Both the position numbers and the translations under genes were made by a program. The notes under the pieces are model-generated. The model ran no database searches. It had not been told where the DNA came from and saw only the letters and a program-made list of their open reading frames with translations. From SpSt-77 sp049972045 (GTDB lineage: Bacteria; Chloroflexota; Anaerolineae; B4-G1; DUEL01): a DNA stretch of 19,423 nucleotides. The stretch is from positions 1 to 19,423 of the forward strand of contig JBMFKS010000057.1 of assembly GCA_049972045.1 (NCBI GenBank), written 5' to 3'. Each line of letters starts with the position of its first letter. The stretch's first letter is position 1. Positions 6,270-13,342 of the stretch are shown piece after piece.

Positions 6270-7438
6270 TTGGTCCCTTCGGCCTGCGGCCCCGGGGGAC
6301 GATGTCCGTTCGGGCGCTGCCGTTGGCCCGCGCGCTGGCGGCCCGGGGGCACGCGGTCACCCTGCTCCTCCCCCCCTGGCAGAATCCGGAGGACGCCGGG
6401 CGATGCTGGGAGGATGGCGGGGTGCGGGTGGAGAACATCCCGCTCCCGCCGCGCGTTCCCCTCCTTTTTCATCTGCTGACGGCCCGACGGCTGGCGGTCC
6501 GCGCCCTGGCCCTGCGGCCCGACGTCGTCCACCTCTTCAAGCCCAAGGCCTATAGCGGCCTGGCTCACTTCCTGTTGGCCCTCCGGCCGCGCGCCCGTCG
6601 GCCCCGAATGGTGGTGGATACGGACGACTGGGAGGGCCCGGGCGGCTGGAACGATATGACCGACCCGGCCTCCGGGCGGCCCCTCTACACCCCGGCCCAG
6701 CGGCGGCTCTTCGCCTGGCAGGAGCGCTGGGGCCTAACCCATGCGGACGCCGTCACCGTGGCCAGCCGCACCCTGGAGAGTCTGGCCTGGGCGCTGGGGG
6801 TGCCTCCGGAGCGGGTCTTCTACATCCCCAACGGGTGGACCGGGCCGGAAGTTCCTCCGCTCCTCCGAACCGACGAGGGCCCACCCGTCATCCTCCTCTA
6901 CACCCGTTTCTTTGAGTTCCCCATCGCGCGTGTGGTAGGCCTGCTGCGCCGGGTGCGGGAACGGGTCCCTCAGGCCCGCCTGCAGGTGGTGGGCGAGGGG
7001 CTGTTCGGGGAGCAGGCGCGCCTTCTGGAGGAGGCCCGGCGGGCCGGGCTGGCGGAGGCGGTGGAATACGTCGGCTGGGTGGAGCCGGAGCGGTTGCCGG
7101 AAGTCTTCGCCCGGGCCACGCTGGCGATCTATCCCTTTGACGACACGCTCATCAACCGGGCCAAGTGCCCGGTCAAACTGCTGGACCTGCTGGGGGCAGG
7201 GGTGCCGGTCGTCGCCGAGGCGGTGGGGGAAATCCGCGAGGTCATCCGCTCCGGGGAGACGGGATGGCTGGTCCCCCCCGGCGACGAGGCGGCCTTCGCC
7301 GGAGCGGTCCTGCGTCTCTTAGAAGAACCCACCCTGCGCCGTCGGCTGGGCATGGAGGCCGCCCGCGATGTCCGCGAGCGCCGCTCGTGGGCGCATCTGG
7401 CGGCGGAGGTGGAGAGAGCGTACGGGGGGTACGCGTGA
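6254..7438 (+). CDS. GT4-type glycosyltransferase (GT-B fold)
   Basis: This 394-aa protein is a soluble or peripheral glycosyltransferase. The N-terminal Rossmann domain starts MRVAMIGPFG, with RALPLARALAARGHAVTLLLP typical of GT4 acceptor domains. VVDTDDWEG (120-128) and DAVTVASRTLESLA (165-178) follow. The C-terminal nucleotide-sugar domain has IPNGWTGPE (191-199), LQVVGEG (243-249), YVGWVEPERLPEVFARATLAIYPF, then NRAKCPVKLLDLLGAGVPVV (301-320) and GETGWLVPPGD. The usual E-x7-E motif is changed here to K-x2-D-like residues in CPVKLLDLLG. It transfers a sugar from a nucleotide donor, but donor and acceptor are unknown. It overlaps the upstream gene by 16 nt and the downstream VanZ gene by 4 nt, so it is made together with the dehydratase-like proteins. 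Confidence 0.88.
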   Translation: MRVAMIGPFGLRPRGTMSVRALPLARALAARGHAVTLLLPPWQNPEDAGRCWEDGGVRVENIPLPPRVPLLFHLLTARRLAVRALALRPDVVHLFKPKAYSGLAHFLLALRPRARRPRMVVDTDDWEGPGGWNDMTDPASGRPLYTPAQRRLFAWQERWGLTHADAVTVASRTLESLAWALGVPPERVFYIPNGWTGPEVPPLLRTDEGPPVILLYTRFFEFPIARVVGLLRRVRERVPQARLQVVGEGLFGEQARLLEEARRAGLAEAVEYVGWVEPERLPEVFARATLAIYPFDDTLINRAKCPVKLLDLLGAGVPVVAEAVGEIREVIRSGETGWLVPPGDEAAFAGAVLRLLEEPTLRRRLGMEAARDVRERRSWAHLAAEVERAYGGYA

Positions 7439-7782
7439 GGCGCGCCCGGTGGTGGCTGGCCGCGCTGCTCTGGATGGGGCTCATCTTCTGGCTCTCCGCG
7501 CAGCCGGACCTTCCCCACGCGCCGGAACCGTGGCTGGACACGGTGGTCAAAAAATTGGGGCACGCCGTCCTCTATGGGGTGCTGGCCCGGCTCTACCTGG
7601 GTGCTCTGCGGGGAGACAGGTCTCCTTCGGGTCGGACGCGCCTGCTGGCCTTCGGGCTGGCGGTCCTCTACGCCGTCACCGACGAGGTCCACCAGTCCTT
7701 CGTGCCGGGGCGGACGCCGTCACCGTGGGATGTGGTCATAGATGGCATCGGGGCGGCGCTGGCGATTTGGCTCCGGAGGTAG
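7435..7782 (+). CDS. VanZ-family small membrane protein
   Basis: This 115-aa protein starts at GTG 7435, overlapping the GT4 stop by 4 nt (GTGA). Membrane segments lie at about residues 6-21, 38-58, 68-82 and 98-112. The VanZ hallmarks are present: SAQP after the first helix, KKLGHAVLYGVLA, and YAVTDEVHQSFVPGRTPSPWDVVIDGIGA. VanZ-like proteins are named for a teicoplanin-resistance accessory gene, but most are uncharacterised membrane proteins of the envelope. A resistance role should not be assumed. Its place at the end of the dehydratase/glycosyltransferase operon suggests a shared envelope pathway. An in-gene palindrome, GGAGAC-AG-GTCTCC, lies at 7612-7625 in a hydrophilic loop. Confidence 0.88.
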   Translation: MRRARWWLAALLWMGLIFWLSAQPDLPHAPEPWLDTVVKKLGHAVLYGVLARLYLGALRGDRSPSGRTRLLAFGLAVLYAVTDEVHQSFVPGRTPSPWDVVIDGIGAALAIWLRR

Positions 7783-7787
7783 GGGCT

Positions 7788-7816
7788 GGGGGCGGGCGGC
7801 TCTGCCGCCCGCCCCC
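7788..7816. terminator. Bidirectional hairpin terminator between convergent operons
   Basis: GGGGGCGGGCGGC at 7788-7800 pairs perfectly with 7804-7816 around the loop TCT. It lies 5 nt after the VanZ stop and 7 nt before the last codon of the minus-strand operon. It is followed on the plus strand by a pyrimidine-rich stretch. It probably ends both operons. Confidence 0.65.
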
Positions 7817-7823
7817 CATCCCC

Positions 7824-9047
7824 TTATCTCTCTTCCCCATCCGGTAGGGTCGCCGGCAAAGCCTCCAGCAGACTCCCGGCCCGGTAGAGCACAAACCCCA
7901 AAACCGGCACGGTGACCTGCACGGCGCGCTGGAGCAGTTGCCACTGCCCGTAGGTCAGCGGGTCCCCCAAAAAAGTGGCCAGCCAGACCAGGGCATAGAG
8001 CACGCGCCATCGCCCCCGCTCCTCCGGAGCCTCCTCCCAGAGCAGGACGGCCGGGATGAGGAGGATCGCCCAGTCGTAAATCATCGCGTGGGGGGTGATC
8101 CAGAGGGTCAGGGCGACCGCTGCCGCGAAGGTCAGCGGGACGCGGGCCCGGTGGCGCCGCCAGAAGCGGTATCCCTCTACCACCCCCAGCCCGGTCAGAA
8201 GCAGGGTCAGGACGTCCCCCAGGAGCGGCCACTCCGGGACCAGCAACCTCCAGAAGCCCCGGAGGGTGTGCAAGTGCCAGAGGGGGAACTCCTGCCAGTT
8301 GGGGAGGTCGGGCAGGATGGTCCGGGCGAAGTGGAGGTAGGCCCGGCCGGCTTCGGGCCAGGCCGCCGCGCAGAGGCCCACCAGCGCCGCGCTCCCCAGC
8401 CCCCACCCCGCCAGCGCTTTCCACCCCTCCCGTCCGCTCACCAGCCAGAGGAGCGCCACGCCCAGGGCGAGTTGCGGTTTGTACATCAGCGCGGCCAGGG
8501 CCAGCCCGGCGGCCCAGGGCCGCCCGTCCCGCCAGAGGCGGAAGGCCAGGGCCAGGAGGAACAGGCTGAGCAGGCTGTTCTGTCCGTAACTGACGGCGGC
8601 AAAGATGGGGAACCAGGTCAGGGCCCAGAGGAACGGGCGGGACGACCCGGGGCCTATGAAGCGGATGCCTGCCCAGAGGGCGGCCAGTCCCAGAACACTC
8701 CAGAGGGCGAAGGCCAGGCCGTAAGGCAGGAGGGCCAGCGGGACGAAGAGGACGGCGAAGAAGGGCGGGGTGATGAACGCGTAGTAGGCCCGCAGGCCGG
8801 GGCCGATGATCTCCCGCTGGAGCCGGGCCTGATACTCCATATCGTAGAGGCGCGCGCTTTCCCCCCGCAGGAGCGTCGCCCCGGCGGCGTAGAACTCCAG
8901 GAAGTCCGTCCCCACCGGCTGCCCGGCCAGGTCCAGGTTCCCCGGCCCCAGGAGGACGCTCCCCAACCAGGCCAGCCAGAGCATGCCGCCTGCCAGCCAG
9001 GCATAGGAGAGGCGTCGGGGGGTCAGCCAGCGAGTCAGATAACGCAT
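7824..9047 (-). CDS. GT87-type polytopic mannosyltransferase (DUF2029)
   Basis: This 407-aa membrane protein of the GT-C class has about ten hydrophobic segments. GT87 enzymes (PimE and relatives) move a sugar, usually mannose, from a polyprenyl phosphate donor on the outer face of the membrane. The family landmarks are GTDFLEFYAAG with the probable catalytic Asp48 in the first outer loop, LYDMEYQ (67-73), FITPPFFAVLFVPLALLP, SYGQNSLLSLF with GQN at 155-157, MYKPQLALG with KP at 190-191, and TPHAMIYDWAILLIPA late in the protein. It starts one base after the stop of the upstream 526-aa gene (TGA-G-ATG), so it is the last gene of that transcript. The exact sugar and acceptor are unknown. Confidence 0.85.
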   Translation of the reverse strand: MRYLTRWLTPRRLSYAWLAGGMLWLAWLGSVLLGPGNLDLAGQPVGTDFLEFYAAGATLLRGESARLYDMEYQARLQREIIGPGLRAYYAFITPPFFAVLFVPLALLPYGLAFALWSVLGLAALWAGIRFIGPGSSRPFLWALTWFPIFAAVSYGQNSLLSLFLLALAFRLWRDGRPWAAGLALAALMYKPQLALGVALLWLVSGREGWKALAGWGLGSAALVGLCAAAWPEAGRAYLHFARTILPDLPNWQEFPLWHLHTLRGFWRLLVPEWPLLGDVLTLLLTGLGVVEGYRFWRRHRARVPLTFAAAVALTLWITPHAMIYDWAILLIPAVLLWEEAPEERGRWRVLYALVWLATFLGDPLTYGQWQLLQRAVQVTVPVLGFVLYRAGSLLEALPATLPDGEER

Positions 9048-9048
9048 C

Positions 9049-10629
9049 TCACTCCGTCCGCCGCCAGATTTCGGTCCGCCCGTCGGCGTACTCCCGCTCC
9101 CAGCGGGGGTCGTCCTCCAGTGCCCGGATCAACTCCCCTTGCAGTTCCCGGTCCAGCATCAACCGGTCCGCCCCGTACCTCTCCAGCAGTTCGTTGTACC
9201 GCACCCCCCGCCCGATGCGGATGTAGTCCAGCCATTGTTCGTAGGGGTAGAGTTCCACGCGCGGGTCCACGAAGACCCCCTGCTGGGGCAGGGCCCAGAT
9301 GAGGTAACTACCGTAGCCCATCTCGTGGAAGAGGCGGCCGCCCGGATGAGCCCGCAGGTACTCTACGGCGGCGACGGGCGTCTCCACGCCCACCAGGGGC
9401 CCGATGGGGCTTTCCCGCCAGACCTGTTTCCAGTACGGTTCGGGGAGGGGCAACCGCTCCACCCACCAGGGCTGGGCCAGGAGGAGGGGCACGGCCAGCA
9501 GAAGGAGCAGGAGCAGGTTGACGGGGTGGCGGCGGGCGGGCAGAGCCGCCAGTCGGGGCCAGAGGGCCGCCCACCCCTCTGCCAGAAGGGGCATCACCGC
9601 CATCCCGTACCAGACGACGTAGCGCATCCCGCTCCAGGCCAGCCAGAGGAAGCCCCCCATCAGCAGGAGGTCGGTGGGGGTGGGACGACGGCGGGAGAAG
9701 GCCAGGGTCACCAGCAGCGCCAGGATGCTGAGGTAGAAGACGACGTTGGCGACGCCCGAGGGGGTTGGGGACTGCCACTCCACTACCAGGGCCTGGCTGG
9801 GCCGGTCGGTGAGGAGGTCCACCACGTAGGCGGCGATGCCGATGCCGCGCGGGTTGGCCAGAGTGGCCAGGGCCGTCAGCGCGCCGACCCCGAAGAGGAG
9901 GCCGACCCGGCGCCAGGGGAGGGCATCGGGACGGCACTCCGCACCGCTGCGTGCCTGACTACAAGCGGTTCGGAGCGCCTCGCCCGCGGCGAAGATGCCC
10001 ACCAGTACCAGTCCCAGGATGAAGGAGCCGTGAGCGTTGACCCAGAAAGCCATCAGCGGGGGGAGGAGCAGGAGCCACCTCGCCCTGCGACGGCCCTCCG
10101 CTGCGCTCCGTGCCTCACTCCAAGCGGCGTAGCGGGTCAGCAGCCAGAGGTAGAGGGCGAAGAGGGGGAAAGCCCAGATTTGCGGCCGGACGATGAGATT
10201 GTTGAGGGACATTCCCCCGGCCAGGGCCAGCGCGGGGGCCGTCAGCCGCCAGGAGCCGGAGCGCTCCCGCGCCGTCCACCCGACCATCCAGAAAGCCAGC
10301 AGGACCAGCAGGTTACGGGCAAAGGTGACCAGCGGAAGCCCCCCGGCCCGATAGAGCAGATAGAGCAGCAGTTCCCCCAACCAGGCGCCGTAGGTGAAGG
10401 GGGCATCGGCGGGCAGGGTCCAGGCGAACATGTTGGTGGTCGGGATGGCGTGGGTGGTGTAGATCATTTCGCCGATTTTCAGATGCCACCAGAAGTCATT
10501 GGGCGGGAGGGGGATCAGGGAAGCCAGGAAGCCCAGGCCGGCCAGAACGACGGCAGGCCAGAGGGCATCCACGGAGGGTAGCCAGCGATGGATCTTCAGA
10601 AAGTGTCGCATTCTGCCTGATCCAAACAT
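9049..10629 (-). CDS. Polytopic membrane protein, probable GT-C / GT39-like glycosyltransferase
   Basis: This 526-aa protein has about ten membrane segments and a soluble C-terminus. The first outer loop carries PPNDFWWHLKIGE (about 42-54), with an acidic residue in the place of the GT-C catalytic Asp, then TTHAIPTTNMFAWT. Further marks are SLNNLIVRPQIWAFPLFALYLW, FWVNAHGSFILGLVLVG and NPRGIG. The C-terminal 110 residues include FHEMGYGSYLIWALPQQGVFVDPRVELY and a helix-rich end, as in many uncharacterised Chloroflexota membrane proteins of this group. Two hydrophilic loops, at about residues 166-180 and 217-235, contain related palindrome-encoded insertions. The start at 10629 has no strong ribosome site; Met7 (10611) is an alternative. 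Glycosyltransferase activity is inferred from fold and context. Confidence 0.65.
   Translation of the reverse strand: MFGSGRMRHFLKIHRWLPSVDALWPAVVLAGLGFLASLIPLPPNDFWWHLKIGEMIYTTHAIPTTNMFAWTLPADAPFTYGAWLGELLLYLLYRAGGLPLVTFARNLLVLLAFWMVGWTARERSGSWRLTAPALALAGGMSLNNLIVRPQIWAFPLFALYLWLLTRYAAWSEARSAAEGRRRARWLLLLPPLMAFWVNAHGSFILGLVLVGIFAAGEALRTACSQARSGAECRPDALPWRRVGLLFGVGALTALATLANPRGIGIAAYVVDLLTDRPSQALVVEWQSPTPSGVANVVFYLSILALLVTLAFSRRRPTPTDLLLMGGFLWLAWSGMRYVVWYGMAVMPLLAEGWAALWPRLAALPARRHPVNLLLLLLLAVPLLLAQPWWVERLPLPEPYWKQVWRESPIGPLVGVETPVAAVEYLRAHPGGRLFHEMGYGSYLIWALPQQGVFVDPRVELYPYEQWLDYIRIGRGVRYNELLERYGADRLMLDRELQGELIRALEDDPRWEREYADGRTEIWRRTE
9933..9979. repeat. In-frame palindromic element, copy 2, in the 526-aa gene
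   Basis: GGCACTCCGCACCGCT at 9933-9948 pairs with 9964-9979 in 14 of 16 positions around a 15-nt loop. The loop and 3' arm share GTGCCT-n-ACT-n-CAAGCGG with copy 1 at 10098-10135. It encodes TACSQARSGAECR in a loop between membrane helices. Confidence 0.65.
10098..10135. repeat. In-frame palindromic element, copy 1, in the 526-aa gene
   Basis: CCGCTGCGC at 10098-10106 pairs with GCGTAGCGG at 10127-10135 with one G-T wobble. The core GTGCCTCACTCCAAGCGG matches copy 2 (9951-9968) in 16 of 18 bases. It encodes AAWSEARSAAEGR in the same reading frame as copy 2 (shared pattern A-x-S-x-ARS-x-AE-x-R). Confidence 0.65.
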
Positions 10630-10690
10630 GTCTTTGTGTGAGAGCTTGTCTTAAAAATGGCAAGCCCTGCTATGACTTGTATCGTGGGAA

Positions 10691-10775
10691 TGTCATTGCG
10701 AGCCCCGAAGGGGCGAAGCAATCTCTACCACGCCAGGAGATTGCTTCGTCGGCCTGCGGCCTCCTCGCAATGACA
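10691..10775. repeat. 85-bp nested palindromic intergenic repeat (MITE-like)
   Basis: The outer arms TGTCATTGCGAG (10691-10702) and CTCGCAATGACA (10764-10775) are a perfect 12-bp inverted repeat. The inner arms CGAAGCAATCTC (10714-10725) and GAGATTGCTTCG (10737-10748) are another perfect 12-bp pair. Between them lie GCCCCGAAGGGGC and GGCCTGCGGCC. I recognise this ATTGCGAG...CGAAGCAATC pattern as a short palindromic repeat seen between genes in many unrelated bacterial genomes. It is non-coding, lies 15 bp from the end of a GT87 gene, and may fold as RNA and influence readthrough into the 526-aa gene. Confidence 0.85.
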
Positions 10776-10790
10776 GAATCCGGTGACTTT

Positions 10791-12014
10791 TCAGACAACC
10801 TGTGAGAAAAAACTGCGCTCGTCTCCCTGCAGCGCCCCGCACCGGATGAGGGCGAAGAGGAGGCCGATGGGGATCAAACCGGGCAGGGCCAGGCCGAAGG
10901 GCGCCCCAAGAAAGGGTAGCACCAGACTGCTCAGGTAGAGCCCCACCGCGCTCTCCAGCAGGCAGCGGGATGGTCGGCAGGCGGCCCAGAGAACCAGCAG
11001 CGGGACCACCAGCAACAGGTCGTGCAACTGAGTGTAGGGGGCGACCAGAAATGGGAACAGGAGGGCCATCATCCAGACCGGGACCGGCCCGCTCCGGTGC
11101 CGAATCCCCCAGATGCCCAGCACCAGGCATCCCACCAGAAGCCAGAGAGTGCTGATGGGTGACCACAGGGGTTGGGAACTGGCGGGGAGAAGGGTGACCA
11201 GCAAACTGAAGGGGGTGACCTGGGCGAAGGCCGGGAATCCCCGGGTCTTCAGCAGGCTCAGGAGGGCCGGATTTAAGAGCCAGTACTCCCCGTAGCGGGC
11301 CGGCCCGTGGAGGACCAGGTCCGCCCCCACCCAGGCGCCCGCCACCGCGCCGAAGCCTGATAGCGCCCGCCATTCCCGCCGGACCGCCCAGAGAATCAGG
11401 AAACCCAGGGCGAAGTGGGGCTTGTAGAGCAGAAACCCGGCCAGGATTCCTGCCAGGAGTGACCGCTTCGCCCGTTCCATCTCCAGAATCCCCGTGACCA
11501 GCCAGAGAGTCATGATGTGGTTCTGCCCCACCCGCCAGCCGGCCAGGAAGGGGAAGAAGGAGAACATCAGCACCAGGAACTGGGGGAAGGGCAGGGGGCC
11601 CGAGCGCAGGTCGGAGGGCAGGAGGCGCCAGAGGCGCCGGGCCGCGTGGAGGGCCAGCAACAGGGTCAGCCCCCACCAGATGAGCAGGGCGGCCGGGAGG
11701 GGCAGGAGCGTCAGGAGCCGACAGGCCAGGGCGACGTAGGGTGGGGAAATGAACGGATTCAGGCCGGGCAGTGGAGTCGGGGCGATGAGGGATTGCTGGA
11801 TATGGGTCTGAGCCTGAAAATCGTAGAGTTGGTGGGGGAAAAGGCGGTCCAGCCACCCCGCTGCATAGAGGGTGACAAAATCGCTCCCCACGACCTGGCC
11901 CAGGCCGCCCAGCCAGCCGTGGCGGAGGAGGAGTTCCAGCCCCCAGGCAGCCCAGAGGGCAGCGCCGATCAGGCGCGGGTAATCCCGCAGGCGGCAGGCG
12001 TTCAGGAAGGGCAT
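10791..12014 (-). CDS. GT87-type polytopic mannosyltransferase, tandem paralogue B
   Basis: This 407-aa membrane protein of the GT-C class is closely similar to the gene just upstream. Shared marks are the N-terminus M-x-FLN-x2-RLR-x-YP, GW-x-GGL, the acidic loop VGSDFVTLYAAG with Asp45, QLYDFQAQTHIQQSL, FISPPYVALA, WRVGQNHIMTLW (GQN 163-165) and LYKPHFALG (KP 198-199). The ATG at 12014 is preferred to that at 12026 because GGGAAG precedes it at a suitable distance. It overlaps the upstream gene by 13 nt, implying translational coupling. A polyprenyl-phosphate-linked sugar donor is expected from the family; the acceptor is unknown. The C-terminus ends 15 bp short of the palindromic repeat. 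Confidence 0.85.
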   Translation of the reverse strand: MPFLNACRLRDYPRLIGAALWAAWGLELLLRHGWLGGLGQVVGSDFVTLYAAGWLDRLFPHQLYDFQAQTHIQQSLIAPTPLPGLNPFISPPYVALACRLLTLLPLPAALLIWWGLTLLLALHAARRLWRLLPSDLRSGPLPFPQFLVLMFSFFPFLAGWRVGQNHIMTLWLVTGILEMERAKRSLLAGILAGFLLYKPHFALGFLILWAVRREWRALSGFGAVAGAWVGADLVLHGPARYGEYWLLNPALLSLLKTRGFPAFAQVTPFSLLVTLLPASSQPLWSPISTLWLLVGCLVLGIWGIRHRSGPVPVWMMALLFPFLVAPYTQLHDLLLVVPLLVLWAACRPSRCLLESAVGLYLSSLVLPFLGAPFGLALPGLIPIGLLFALIRCGALQGDERSFFSQVV

Positions 12015-13228
12015 ACCGCTTCCCATTTCATCGCCCGCAGTTGCCGGATGTAGAGGGCCGCGACGCTCACCGGCAGGATGCCGGGCAGGGCAATCTGGAG
12101 TCCGTATCCGACCAGCGGCAGGAGGAACGAGCCCAGCCAGCACCCGACGGTCAGGACAAGGACGCGATTCTCCCATCCTTCGCAGGCCATCAGCAACAGT
12201 GCCGGCACCAGCATCAGTAAGTCGTAGATCAGCGCGTGCGGCATCATACAAAGCGGATAGAGAAAAGCCGAGACCAGCACCATTCGCTCGTTGTGACGCC
12301 ATCGGATAGCGGCCCACCCCAGGCCAATAGCGGTAAGACCAACCAGAAATAGGTATATCCGGATCACGATACCAATTCCGCCTGGCGGTACCAGGGAGGC
12401 TATCAGGGCATAGGGCGTGGCCATCGCCGCAACCGGGAAGCCTCCTTTGACCCAGGGAAGCCGGAGCAAGGCACTGGAAAGGGCCATGTATTCCCGGTAG
12501 AGGAGGGGGAAACCGTCTACCCACAAAGAGAGGCCGGCCCATACAACAGCGACCGCTGCGAAGCCCAGAAGGGCACGAAACTCTCTGCGGGCCAGCCATA
12601 GAATCAGAAGCCCGCTGACCAGATGGGGCTTATAGATGAGGGCTCCAGTCAGCACTCCGGCCAGGAACCACCGTTTTCTCATCCAGGCGGCGGCCACCCC
12701 AGAGGCCAGGAGCATCGTCAGAGTGTGATTTTGCCCGGATTGAAGGCCGGTGAGGAAACAGTACGAGGAGGCGACGGCGAGGCCCAGGCGCAAAGAGGTG
12801 AGGCCAGCGGCTTTCAATGCCGGGGGGACAACCCATCGGTCCAGCAGGTAACATGCTGCGGCGAATCCAGCCAGAGTCAGCACTATCCACAGGGTGAGGG
12901 CGACAACCGGAGGAAGGGCTGCCAGGAGACTCCAGGCCGCTGCCACGTACGGCGGGCTGATGTACGGAGCGAAGCCCGGAGGCTGGCTGGGCCACACCAA
13001 CGCCTGCTGGACCTGTTCCTGGACAGCGGGGTCATACAGGTGAAGGCGGTCCGTGCGGTATATCAGTCCTCCGGCGTAATAACTGATGAAGTCCCCAAAC
13101 ATCAGTTGCCCGGTCAGGCCGCCTACCCACCCCCGGTGCATCAGGAGGTTGGCCAGCAGAGCGCTTCCCGCCCCGATCAGCGCCAGAACCGGATAGGCTC
13201 GCAGCCGCCGAGAGTTCAAGAAGAACAT
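12002..13228 (-). CDS. GT87-type polytopic mannosyltransferase, tandem paralogue A
   Basis: This 408-aa membrane protein shows the GT87 pattern: first helix, GW-x-GGL, FGDFISYYAGG with Asp46, HLYDPAVQEQVQQAL, YISPPYVAAAW, QSGQNHTLTML (GQN 165-167), LIYKPHLVSG (KP 200-201), and a late MMPHALIYDLLMLVPALLL that corresponds to the conserved H-x3-YD region. It is a tandem duplicate of the gene immediately downstream (10791-12014). Its DNA looks somewhat less GC-rich than neighbouring genes. GGAGG lies 10 nt before the ATG at 13228. It may pair with, or have diverged in acceptor from, its neighbour. Confidence 0.85.
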   Translation of the reverse strand: MFFLNSRRLRAYPVLALIGAGSALLANLLMHRGWVGGLTGQLMFGDFISYYAGGLIYRTDRLHLYDPAVQEQVQQALVWPSQPPGFAPYISPPYVAAAWSLLAALPPVVALTLWIVLTLAGFAAACYLLDRWVVPPALKAAGLTSLRLGLAVASSYCFLTGLQSGQNHTLTMLLASGVAAAWMRKRWFLAGVLTGALIYKPHLVSGLLILWLARREFRALLGFAAVAVVWAGLSLWVDGFPLLYREYMALSSALLRLPWVKGGFPVAAMATPYALIASLVPPGGIGIVIRIYLFLVGLTAIGLGWAAIRWRHNERMVLVSAFLYPLCMMPHALIYDLLMLVPALLLMACEGWENRVLVLTVGCWLGSFLLPLVGYGLQIALPGILPVSVAALYIRQLRAMKWEAVCPS

Positions 13229-13329
13229 CCTGCAATGGCCTCCACTGGCAACCGATGAACGAACCTGCGGGCCATTGCGACCCAGAGGAGCCAGAACAGC
13301 GTCAGCCAGATGTAACAGAATTGATCCAT
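13216..13329 (-). CDS. Possible 37-aa single-pass membrane peptide
   Basis: A small frame starts ATG at 13329, 13 nt after the stop of the decayed GT87 gene, and ends at TGA 13216-13218, overlapping the next GT87 start by 13 nt in another frame. The product begins MDQFCYIWLTLFWLLWVAMA, a good single membrane helix, followed by a basic RRF and a short tail. It fills the otherwise empty 114-nt gap. Only GGAAG one base before the ATG resembles a ribosome site, which is too close. The frame may be accidental or a scrap of an older gene end. Confidence 0.25.
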   Translation of the reverse strand: MDQFCYIWLTLFWLLWVAMARRFVHRLPVEAIAGCSS

Positions 13330-13342
13330 ACTTCCGTTTTGG

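Noticed and set aside
7435..7782. Glycopeptide-resistance gene call for the VanZ protein
   Set aside because: No other van genes are present, and VanZ-like proteins are widespread in species without such resistance.
7938..9302. Long plus-strand open frame (454 codons) opposite the last GT87 gene
   Set aside because: It is antisense to a gene with clear GT87 motifs. The translation is Gln/Gly/Glu/Pro-rich without domains, as expected from GC-rich antisense frames.
9139..10581. Plus-strand open frame of 480 codons opposite the 526-aa membrane protein
   Set aside because: It is composition-driven antisense of a membrane gene, with no recognisable motif and no ribosome site.
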